In this document: positions 1-10,391 of the stretch, piece after piece
Layout of the letters: the number at the start of each line of letters is the position of its first letter
How positions within the stretch are numbered: the first letter of the stretch is position 1
Source of the DNA: Trema orientale
Taxonomy: Eukaryota > Streptophyta > Magnoliopsida > Rosales > Cannabaceae
Length of the DNA: 64,000 bases
Reading direction: 5' to 3'
Assembly (NCBI GenBank): GCA_002914845.1
Contig: JXTC01000393.1
Coordinates: forward strand, 237,885 to 301,884
The notes under the pieces: generated by a model
Database searches by the model: none
What the model was told of the DNA's origin: nothing
What the model saw: only the letters and a program-made list of their open reading frames with translations
Made by a program: the position numbers and the translations under genes

Positions 1-1370
1 ATAACTATTTTTTTCACAAATTACTAAATTTTTAATATAAATGAGTCGTGGGCGAAATTATAACTTATAAAAGTAAATAATGTCTAATTATACGCTTTGT
101 ACATGACTATTTTCTATTAAAAAATTTACAATTTGTGACAAATGGGTCATTGTTACAATTGCTGTAACAATTGTATAATTCTAAAACCATTACTATATAA
201 CTTAAAAGATGGAAGATCAAAACGGTACAATGAGTATAATTTAAGGACGATTACTACTATTAACCCTTAAGCTAAATAGTTCATGCTAACAATACGTGTT
301 TGATGTTAAAAAAATAAATTATTTTTGTCTCCATAGAAAGGCAAGACATTTATTGAAAATGACAACAACATATGAATGTCTAACCACATGCAGTTAAACT
401 TTTTTTTAAAGGGCAAAAAAAAAAAAAAAAAGAAAAGCAAAGAAACTAATTTTCCCATATAAGAGAGATGTGGTTAATAGAAATGCATTTTTAAAAGACA
501 AACTCATGTCGTTTTATATATTTGAAGCTAGACGACATTTTTTTTTCGGTAATAAGAAGAAACTTCGTTAAAATAAGAGAGACCCAGTACAAGTCCAAGG
601 TTGTTAACTAACGAATGATCTCCAAAAACCAACAAAACAACATTAGATAATCGGGTTAATGATATTAATAGTCCTGAATTATACATGTTATACTACTCTA
701 TTCTTTGAAATTTCAACTTACAAATTAGTAGCCATTGAATTATGGCCCCGTTTGGTTCGCCTATTTGAATGTGTGTATTTGAATGAAAATTGTGGAATGG
801 GTTATAATTGGAATGGAAGACATTTGAATGGAAAAAATAGTAGAATGGGTTATAATTAGAATGGGAGTATTGGAATGGATCATTCAAAAACACCTCCCCC
901 CCTCCATTCTCATCCAAGACACAAAAATCTATTCAAATAGTTGATGTGACTGATGAACCATTTGAATGGAAAAACTGAATTGTTGAAACAAATAATTATT
1001 GCAACAATGATCATTTTGTTACAAACTGTTAAATACTTAACAGAAATAAGTCATTATATAGTACAAGGTTTGGTAAATGTGGTCAATAACGAGATTCTGA
1101 ATTTTTAACTTACAGAGTAAACTATCAAGACTTATATAATTATTGCAACAATGAATATTTTTTTTTTCATAAACTGTTAGATTTTTAAGAGAAATGAGTT
1201 ATGTGCAAAGTACTCAGTTTAATAATTATGGCTCAAAACGAGATTTTGACTCATATAAATAAATAATGCTCAATTATACACTTTGTATTTATGCTCAATT
1301 ATACACTTTGTCTATGACAATTTTCTATTAAAAAACTAATAATTTGCGACAAATAGGTCATCTTTTTTCC
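1..1370. repeat. Locally duplicated AT-rich segment, about three diverged copies
   Basis: Three stretches, roughly 1-170, 985-1130 and 1131-1370, share the same order of phrases: a poly-T run, an aaactgttaaat-like string, a variant of aatgagtca, the cgagattttga phrase, then taatgctcaattatacactttg and gacaaatrggtcat. The third copy also holds a short exact tandem duplication (1266-1286 and 1291-1311, period 25). No open reading frame or known element is visible. It may be the decayed inside of a transposon, but no terminal repeats were found. Confidence 0.5.
744..930. repeat. Short tandem repeat in a possible TIR-element relic
   Basis: The phrase GGCCCCGTTTGG (744-755), often seen at ends of plant TIR elements, is followed by two copies of a 48-bp period repeat built on GAATGGGTTATAATTRGAATGG (from 795 and from 843). 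No matching right terminus with CCAAACGGGGCC was found, so this is at best a fragment. Confidence 0.3.
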
Positions 1371-1817
1371 GAAATAAACACATCTAAAAGATGGAATTTA
1401 TTAAAAGAGCGTGAAAATAGACAATAAACAAATATAAAATAAAAAAACAAAAATGTTAGGTCTATATGTAGAGTGTTTGGCATCTTATGATCTTTTAGTT
1501 TGTAAAGATTAATTGAATCAAGCATTTCAATATAAGTCTGTATTTTGTCAAGTGTATTGGACATCATTTTGTAATTGTTCTTCTCTACCGGATGTCTCAA
1601 TGAGTGCTGGCATAATGTTACAATACTAACCTGCTTAGAAGACTGAAGACCCTATCAGTGTGAGATCAGTAGCTTAGTCTGTTTTATCCATGAGAGTATA
1701 ACTTTTCTCTTGTTTGGTTTAAGTTTTATTGTTATATTGTCAAATCAGTTGTTTGGCATATTTAGATATTATCTAGCACACACACATATTACTTTATTTT
1801 ATGATTACTAGGACATT

Positions 1818-2620
1818 TGTTAGGATAACTACTATGCATGTTTGCACATTGAATAATTCATTCATAATTTGTTCTTATCTCATCAGTGCCTCAGAACATT
1901 TTGTCAAGATGACACTTTTATATATGAGTTCATAAATCCTGTCTGTCTCATCAGTGTCTCAGAATATTTTGTCAAGACGACACATTTAGTTTCTATCCTT
2001 ATCATCCGTATTAGTCTTTTTGTACTTGCCTATATAAGTAGGAGGTTCATGTCTGATGAAATCAAGTCTTTCACACCCATCGCATATCCGGGGAAGGTTT
2101 CTTATAGCTTCTTGCTCTTTAAGCAAGAGTCCTTAGAGTTTAGGTGATTTTTACTCTAAGTTCATTTTGTTCATCCTTGGGCTACTTGACCACCACTGAA
2201 GGGAGTTCTACGGTGGCTTACACAAAAGGGATCTTGTGTAGTAGCTAAAACCAAAGAGAGTTTGGCTACGACAGCAATTGAAGGGATTTTAGCTATCATT
2301 TCACTTGTGAGAGCTTGTGATTGACTGGGCACGAGAGGGATCTTATGTGCTGGAGCTGGGAAGCTTAAAAACATCAACTGAAGGAATTACAAATAAGGTC
2401 TTATATAAGAAATCTTATAACTCTCTTCTAGTTGTCACCGATTTGTGCTTCCGCTTCCTCCAGAGAGATTGCTCTTCAAATTTGGTGCTGAACTCCCACG
2501 GATGTAGGCACAACTTGGTTGTGCTGAACTACGATAAAATTCATGTGCTTCTTTTACTTTGCTTTTAATTTTACTTTATGCATTAAGTTTTCTGTAAATC
2601 TGGAAATCGTTGTAGAACAG
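1818..2620 (+). mobile_element. LTR-retrotransposon long terminal repeat remnant (probable)
   Basis: The segment looks like a degraded LTR. It begins TGTTAGGATAAC, has a TATA-like CTATATAAG near 2031, and ends with a stretch typical of copia LTR 3' parts (cccacggatgtaggc, then gaactacgataaaattcatgtg) before GTAGAACA near 2620. Inside it two near-identical copies of a phrase starting CTCATCAGTG (from about 1879 and 1948) lie 69 bp apart. I could not find a target-site duplication, internal domains, PBS or polypurine tract, so a solo LTR or a fragment is inferred, not proven. Confidence 0.4.
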
Positions 2621-3378
2621 TCAAAAAATAACCTGACTTAACAAAAAACAGTTACAAATCCATCAAATTGGGACAACCTATACAATGTCTATCAACAAAG
2701 GAAAATATTTGAGGCTTATGAAAATCACAAGGAAAACGTTTCACTAATTATAAGCGAATTCGTCATTTCATAAGCAAATTATATAATTATTATTTTTTGT
2801 TATAAAGAATAATTCTAAGTACTTTCTATAGCAAGTGTTGTACATGAATTTCATCAGCTCGTTTTAAATATTCATCTCGTTCGAAATTGACTGCTTGACA
2901 TAATTTAACCTCCTCGAGAGCAGCTCGTTCAGAGCCAACCATTCGACCTGATCCAACCTCCTCAAGAGAACGACATGAATCGAGCACAACGAAGATCTCT
3001 ACCAGCTAGCTGATCATGAGATCCGTCTTGGCTAATATTCAAGATAATTGCGCTATAATCTAACATTAATTCCGAATCTCCATAAATCTCGATACTTTGC
3101 TGATTTTGTGGCATTAATGTAATTCAAATTTGAGTATTTGCTACCATGTCTGGACCAGATCTCTCAGCCTTTAAATTGGGAGAAATATGTCAGAAAAAAA
3201 AGGACATGAATCTGTTGTAATCACAATATTCAGATAATACCATAGTCTATAGTCAACGTAGGCCATTACACCAATTTAAACCCCTGCTGTTTTTGTTACA
3301 CCAATTTACGGCGTCACCGGCACGCAAAAACGTTTCACTAATCAAACGGCTGCTAACTTAATGCCGGGAAGACGACTG
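2621..3378. other. Intergenic spacer 5' of ABCB28
   Basis: AT-rich sequence with no reading frame, tRNA or repeat I can name. It becomes less AT-rich towards 3300 as the promoter of the downstream gene is approached. Confidence 0.5.
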
Positions 3379-3390
3379 ACGACATGTCGT
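3379..3390. promoter_or_regulatory. 12-bp perfect palindrome ACGACATGTCGT
   Basis: A perfect 12-bp palindrome about 220 bp upstream of the ABCB28 start codon. It overlaps a TGTCGTTTC string that also recurs in the spacer between the two sorbitol dehydrogenase genes. A regulatory role is only a guess. Confidence 0.3.
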
Positions 3391-3496
3391 TTCTCAGCTT
3401 AAATAACAGCTCTATCATTTTGAGGCCAAAAACAAAGTGCATTTAACATTTTTCACAAATTTCCATTTCATTTTTTCTGTACCTTATGAAAGTTTT

Positions 3497-3506
3497 TATA
3501 TATATA
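3497..3506 (+). promoter_or_regulatory. Candidate TATA box of ABCB28
   Basis: TATATATAAA lies about 100 bp before the ATG at 3602, leaving a 5' leader of roughly 70 bases. The position fits a plant core promoter, but AT richness makes chance matches common. Confidence 0.4.
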
Positions 3507-3601
3507 AAAAAGAAAAAGAGAAAATTCACATTGGCCAAATTATATTTCCGTTTGGAGGGACAGCAAACACCATTTTCTTCAACAGTTATCATCAGTTAGT
3601 A

Positions 3602-6600
3602 ATGGCCTCTGCAGCTCTCTTTCCTCCCCCAACTCCCTTTAGCTCTCGCGTCCGTACAGTAAAGCCCGTACACCACCCCAAACCGCTACCCTATTCCCTC
3701 CGGTTACTCCGCCAACCACGGCTCTTCCCGCCATTCTCACACTCACGGCCTCGCTTTCCAAGGACCACCGCATTCGCCTACGTGTCCGGACCCGCGTCCG
3801 ACCCGATTGTCGCCGAACCCGACCCGAAGATCGACGATTCGGACTCCTCGAAGCCGAAGCAGCCATCGCCGAGCGTCGTGACGTGGGAGCTTCTCTTGAG
3901 GCTTCTGCTGAAGCACAAGCTGAGGCTCGCTCTCTCGCTCGTCGCTCTCGTCGGCTGCACCACGTGTACTCTCTCGATGCCTATATTTTCAGGTGAAGTG
4001 AGACCTTCCTTTGACAATAAATGATTATCATTTTTTTTTTACTGTTTGGTTGCCGAGAAAATGAGCGAGAAAGTGAGGAGGACGACGGATTTTTGCTGTA
4101 GGGCGGTTTTTCGAAGTGTTAGTTGGCGCGAGACAGGAGCCGTTGTGGAGGTTGCTGAGCAAGGTTGGGGCTCTGTACGCGTTGGAACCCATTTTGACTG
4201 TGGTATTTGTTGTGAACATGAACACCATTTGGGAGAAGGTTATGTCGACTCTAAGAGCTCAGATTTTCGGGAGGGTTTTGATTCAGAAGGTTAATATAGT
4301 CAATTTTAATTGATTAATTTTCTTAGCTTTTTATGGTTTGTGTCCTTCTAATCATGTCGAAAACTGGTCGAAGTCTTAGCATTGTGCCATTGTCGTTTTT
4401 TAAGGCCTCAAAGTTCTTATTTGATTAGCAATTTATCATTTTTTTTGGGCGTACGGATTGGATTGTGGAGACTTTTATTGTTAGTTTAGTGCAATTTTCA
4501 GAACTTGTGTGAGTGTTGTTGCTCAAAATGTTAGGACCACGGCGCGTATTGCCTGATATGGATTAGTATGCATGAATTGTGTGGGCTAGGGAATCATGTT
4601 CATGCATGCTTTACCCTTCTGGAATTTAATATGTGGAATTTTTCATATGATAAAACTTTGTTGTTTAATTTAAGGTTGTTATGACATTTACATTGTGGTT
4701 TCGTCTTGTAATTTATTTATTTTCTTTCATGTGCAGATTGAATTTTTCGACCGCCATAAGGTATGCCCATTAAGTCCATTTGACTTTCAAGTTCTTTTTG
4801 CAAGAGGGTGTGAATATAAACTGTTTACTTTCTTACTCCTTTTTTTTTTTTTTTCCTCTCTAATTAGTTGTACATATGTTTTTTCAATTAACCTCATCTA
4901 TGATTTTATTCAGGGATAAGTGTAGTCGCAACAATTATGACTGTTTGATTGACTAGGATTTCACTTTTTATAGGTTGGTGAACTCACAGGTCTGTTAACG
5001 TCTGATTTGGGCTCTCTTAAAGGTGTTGTGAGTGAAAACATTTCAAGGGACCGTGGATTCCGGGCACTTTCTGAGGCAAGAAACTCTACACCAAAGACAA
5101 GTGAGCTTTACTTTGCCTACAATTGAGCATCCACATGCATTTCATTTTGATGGGTTCTGCCTCAGTTTTCAGTTTTCACCAATGTGGTAGCAAAAGTTCT
5201 CCGTTTTCTTTTTCTGAAATGTATGTTGTTGTTTGGGATCTGATTACACATGATGCTGGATACGGTTTTCCAATATGAAAATCTGCACCATATCAGTTTC
5301 AGGACAATCCATCCCTGCTGCACCCGGCTTTGATCATTGATCATGCTGTGAATTCTTTCTGTGTTCATTGCTCTTGTAGGTTCTTGGAACAATTTGCATC
5401 CTATTTGCTTTGGCTCCTCAACTAGCACCAATTTTAGGCGTGCTGATGCTCACTGTGTCCGTTTTAGTTGGTAAATTATCTTAACTTTTAACTGTTAGCA
5501 TACGTGACTGTAAATTGTCATGATTTTGTTGCAATAAGTATACCCATAAATTTACATTATAACTCTAATGTGCTATGGAAGTGGTGCGTGAAGACCGTAA
5601 CTTAACTTTGATTATATTTATGCTCTGGCATAAATGTTCTGTCTATATCATGATCAAGGCCCACTGATGTTTATTTATTTTAATACCTAAAATTTCCATT
5701 TTCATGTTATCATGTCCTTCTAATCTTTGGGTTTATTCGGACTGAATTGTATTAGTGTCTGCTGTTTTACTGACTTTTAGGACAACATTTCATGTTCTAT
5801 GGTTTCTCCTGTTTCTGATTATACTTAACTTTCTCAAGCTGTATACAAGCGATCAACTGTGCCTGTTTTTAAAGCTCATGGGTTGGTGCAAGCATCAATT
5901 TCTGATTGTGTGACAGAAACATTTTCTGCCATTCGTACCGTAAGTTCATAGATTTGCTGTATAGTTTTTTTCTGCCGCCATGGGCCAAACCATCTAGGTC
6001 AGTCTTTTTCTTTTGGAGTGAAGTTGGATTGAAGCTTGCATATAAGAGTGTCATACTTTGTTGTAGGTAAGATCCTTTGGTGGTGAAAAGCGCCAAATGC
6101 TGATGTTTGGTAGCCAGGTAAAGATAAAATAAGCTTCTCAATTATACAGATGTAAAATCTTGTTAGTTGTTCCCTTGTCATTTCTATCATGAAGCTTTGC
6201 AGGTTCTTGCTTTCCAAAGCAGTGGAATAAAGCTTGGGACTTTTAAGTCTGTGAATGAATCTTTGACCAGAGTTGCTGTTTACATATCTCTACTGGCACT
6301 GTATTGCCTTGGAGGAAGCAAAGTGAAGGCGGTAGGCAGTTGTAGCTTTAGATAACTCTTCTAATATGTGTTCAGATTCAGCCATCTTTCTGTTTCATCT
6401 ATCTTTATGATAGTCTTATGAGTTATTTGTAATTACTGTGGGTCAATTTTAAGCGCTTCCCCCCCCCCCCCCCCCTCTTTTATAATCTTGGCTAGTGTCA
6501 TTTTTTTTGGGTATTGATTTAATCTTCAATTAGATGAGGACAAATGTTTACCTTTATCTGTAAATAAATTAATAGTTTATTTATGTATTGGTAAAAGGCG

Positions 6601-8631
6601 AAGGATATTCCAGAGTTTTTTCTTGCATAGAACTTGAGTTTGGTTACTCGATGTATAGAAACAGCAACTAATTTCTGTTTAGAATGTCAGATCAATGTCA
6701 TTTAGTTTTATGGACATCTGGGGCCTGACGGCCAGATCCTTGTAGTTTCTGTGCCACTAATATATGTCTTTTGTTACGACTTGTGCTTGCAGGGTGAACT
6801 CTCAGTTGGAACTGTGGTTTCTTTTATTGGATATACTTTCACGCTAACATTTGCTGTGAGTTGTTATCTGCTATTTAAAATAGTTTTGTGTATTCTCGCT
6901 GCCCTCTGATCTAATTCGTCTTTCAGGTTCAAGGCCTGGTTAACACATTTGGAGATCTCCGTGGAACTTTTGCAGCTGTTGAGAGGATTAATTCCATTTT
7001 GTCTGGGGTAGCAATTGATGAAGCTTTAGCTTATGGTTTAGAAAGAGAAATGCGACAAACAAAATTGCTTGATGAGAACTATAAATTGTTCCTTGCTGAT
7101 AGTTCTACTGAGAAAAATCAGTATGTAAATATGCATTACATGTCTGATCTCAAATCGGCTACAAATGTTGGCCGCGTAGCTTGGTCTGGTGATGTTTGTC
7201 TTGAAGGTATTTTTGATAATTGCCTCGGTTTCTTTGAAGTTTTAGAATCTAGAGACCCAGGCCCCACAGCAACCTTTTTTTGGTGCTGCAGATGTGTACT
7301 TTTCTTATCCTTTGAGACCTGACGTGGAAATTCTAAATGGTCTAAACTTAACACTGAAGTGTGGAACTGTAACTGCTCTAGTCGGCCCAAGTGGTGCTGG
7401 CAAAAGTACAATAGTGCAGCTGTTGGCTCGTTTTTACGAGGTTTTTCTTTCTACTAGCTCTTTTGAGATGTAAGTTCCAATCTCATGTTGTGTTTGTCTT
7501 AAGAGTTGCACGCATGAGTTCATGTTTATGTTTTGCAGCCCACCCAAGGTCGTATTACAGTTGCTGGGGAGGACATCCGGACATTTGACAAGAGTGAATG
7601 GGCATGTGTTGTCTCTATAGTGAATCAAGTACCTCCTTGAAACTGCATACATCTGACATGCATACCACTTCCTATATATTCCCCCCAACTCCCCAACCAA
7701 GAACCGAAAAAAAAGAAAAGAATTTTCAACTCCAGTTGCTCATGTTCCAAGTTGTTGCAGAGTAATTCGCTCTTAACATTCTGTTGATGCCTTTCTCCAT
7801 TACTAAAAATACAGGATCCTGTTCTTTTTTCGGTGTCTCTTGGAGAAAATATTGCTTATGGGCTTCCAAATGACAATGTTTCCAAGAATGATGTGATAAA
7901 GGCAGCAAAAGCTGCAAATGCTCATGACTTCATAATTTCCCTCCCACAGGTTGAAAAACCTTGACATATTTATATTCCGTTGTGTTTCTTCCTATTTACC
8001 AAATTTATACTTTTGATTTTACAGGGTTATGACACACTAGTAGGTGAGCGTGGAGGCCTACTTAGCGGGGGCCAGAGACAGGTATGGCGATGAAGTTTAA
8101 AAAGAGAGTGACCTAGAAACAAGAGTTCTTGACATGTTCTTGCTTTTTATCTGCAGAGAATTGCTATTGCGAGAGCTCTGCTTAAAAACGCACCAATCTT
8201 GATACTTGACGAGGCAAGTATTTTGTTATATATACATGTAATATATATAAGCATGTTCATGAGCATCTCAGCTCTAAACTGGGATAATCTAAATGAATGA
8301 TAAGTAAATAATCACGAGGCCTATTATGCCCCCTTAGTCTTTATTGGGCTCAATAATTTTTTGCTGCAGTAATTTGATATATTCTTTGGCACAGGCAACC
8401 AGTGCATTAGACGCAGTTAGTGAGCGCCTGGTTCAGCAGGCTCTAAATCACTTGATGAAGGGCAGGACAACATTGGTGATTGCTCATCGATTAAGCACTG
8501 TCCAGAACGCTCATCAAATTGCACTTTGTTCTGAGGGCCGGATTGCAGAACTTGGGACACACTTCGAGTTATTGGCTAAGAAAGGTCAATATGCTGCATT
8601 GGTTGGAACTCAAAGGCTGGCATTTGAGTAG
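3602..8631 (+). CDS. ABCB28: Chloroplast-type half ABC transporter, ABCB28 orthologue
   Basis: Half-size ABC exporter (transmembrane domain then ATPase) of the TAP/ABCB type, matching Arabidopsis ABCB28 (At4g25450). Exons: 3602-3992, 4102-4289, 4737-4760, 4974-5075, 5380-5470, 5839-5939, 6067-6117, 6203-6331, 6793-6855, 6927-7206, 7292-7440, 7539-7628, 7815-7949, 8025-8081, 8157-8213, 8395-8631. The joined frame is 714 aa, the length I recall for the Arabidopsis protein. The first ~100 residues are Ser/Pro/Arg-rich, like a plastid transit peptide, followed by hydrophobic segments ([13 protein letters not shown]). The ATPase shows Walker [10 protein letters not shown] (exon 11), Q-loop VNQDP (Asp where Glu is usual), signature LLSGGQRQ, Walker B LILDEATSALD and H-loop IAHRLSTV. 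Half transporters dimerise; the substrate is unknown. Introns after exons 4 and 15 have GC donors; the latter splits Glu and Ala of Walker B. Confidence 0.95.
6459..6475 (+). repeat. 17-base poly-C run in ABCB28 intron 8
   Basis: An uninterrupted run of 17 C on the + strand, well away from both splice sites. Such runs are prone to sequencing and length error. Confidence 0.9.
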
Positions 8632-9460
8632 TAATAGTCGACATTTGCTAGCATTGCCCAATTACTCAAAACAAATACCGAAGTCAGCGTACATGTGAGT
8701 TTTATGACTGAATGTCATATTTCTTCTACTGATATCTTTTGGGGAAAAAAATAAAAATTGGTGAAGCTATGAGATATAGCGACATTGTAACTTCCATACT
8801 GACCTCCTTTTTTTAAGCAGGTACAGTTATACCAATTTTTTAGCAAATGGTCAGTGGTGGCTGTAGGTTGCTGGAGAATTGAGCGTACTTCAAATAATAG
8901 CTGTAATAGGCTTTTACATTGTTGAAGGCTTGGCCTTAATCCATAAAATTTCAGCCACGCCTCTATGTAAAGCAATAATATGCTAGTTATATATAGCATT
9001 GTAATGTTTATTACTGTCAGAATTCAGAAATTACTATGTTCCAATTTTCCTAGCTTTTTATTCTTGCTTTCTGTTGAGAAAGGGGGAAATAACATATGTC
9101 CCAAACATGCCCTGACAATCAAGGTAGGTGTCCATTTTCTTAGAGCCAACTTATGTTAAAGGAAATGTCAAGTTCTAGAATGTTCATCATTGATCGAACG
9201 AGATTTTCTTTTCTTTCATTTTTTATTTTTTTTTATTTTAACTATGTGGTGACAAATGCAAGAATGCTATTAGAAAGAAACCATCAATAACGTTCTTTTA
9301 CTTTCATTTTGGGCCATAACCAAACAATAAATGATTGATCCTAATAGACATTCTGTTGATTACACCTTATAATTGGACTTCTTTATACTAATTTCCTTTT
9401 AAATGTATTTATGACATTCATTAACCAGTAATTAGAGCGTATTTAATTACATATACAGGT
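8632..9460. other. Spacer between convergent ABCB28 and an unknown gene
   Basis: Contains the presumed 3' UTRs of ABCB28 (+) and of the unknown - strand gene ending at 9461. AT-rich with T-runs; no further gene or named repeat seen. Confidence 0.5.
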
Positions 9461-10391
9461 TCATGAAGAGTCTGATAAGGAGATTATGGCATTGAGGTCG
9501 GCAAGGCATTCAGTAGGAAGTCCAAGGAAGGAATTCATGAAGAAATCATCAATGGGTTCAACGGTTGCCACCCCAACCAATCTGCATTTTCCATCTTTGT
9601 CCAACCTTTCCCCTCTTCCACTTCTCATTTTCCCTACCGACTCCTCGGATGTCAACACCGTCTCCACCACCAACGGCGGAGCTTTGTAGACACTCCCAAC
9701 CGAAAACCAAAACTTGGCCTTGAATTCAAGATCAACCTACAAAAATCATAGTACAAGTCGGTATTACTATTATCACACCTGTGTCGAAAAACGACATCAA
9801 GAAGTTTGTCGTATGCGCTCAAAAAGAGTAATTTTAAATTCACACATGGAAGAATATGGCACCGTTTGATATTACACGAACGACATCCATGAACTAAAAC
9901 GACAATGCCACATCCAAAAAATTTAACTGCATGTAGTTCAAACAGTACAGAACCTGTACCTGGCCAGAGTTTTGATTGATGCTCCCTCGGAAGAGTTCTG
10001 GGTCAATACTAATCTTCAAAAATGGTGGCAGTGGCAAACCCAAGAACTTGGTTGTTGAACTCGTCAGTGGTGGAATATACAGTGTCCTAAGGTCAAAAGA
10101 AACTAAAATATCGTCATTGGAGTTGCTTTCTGCGACCTTAGAACCAGACCCAGTTCCTTTCCCACCTTCAGCATTGTAATCGAAATCGGGATAGTTGGAG
10201 ATTCCAAGCTTGCAAGCTCCCAAAGTCCTGAAGTTGACCCTGTAAATTTCAGATTTTAGCTCTTGGGCCTGCTGGTTTTGACTGTAAGAAGAGGAAGAGA
10301 AGGTTATAGTTCTTCTGGGGCAGGGTCTCTGTTTTCTTGTGGAGACTTTAAAAAGAATTAGAGGGTTTGAGGGGTGTACCTTAGACCCCAT
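9461..10391 (-). CDS. Conserved-looking two-exon protein of unknown function, possibly plastid-targeted
   Basis: Two coding exons read on the - strand: 10391-9960 (144 codons) and 9736-9461 (91 codons plus TGA), joined in phase 0 by a GT-AG intron with CAG before gtacag and tag before GTT. The 235-aa product starts at the ATG at 10391. Its first ~45 residues are rich in Ser, Arg, Pro and Thr with few acidic residues, which resembles an organelle transit peptide. The rest is dense and hydrophobic-polar with strings such as FLGLPLPPFLKISIDP, VDLEFKAKFWFSVGS and PIDDFFMNSFLGLP, as in a compact soluble domain. I have an impression of similar uncharacterised plant proteins but cannot name a family. 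No transmembrane helix or catalytic motif is evident. It converges on ABCB28 and lies about 2.4 kb downstream of, and in the same orientation as, the PEPKR1 kinase. Confidence 0.75.

Noticed and set aside
3437..3601. In-frame upstream extension of ABCB28
   Set aside because: Translating from 3437 adds a Phe/Tyr-rich stretch through the TATA region; the ATG at 3602 starts a transit-peptide-like sequence and gives the expected 714 aa.
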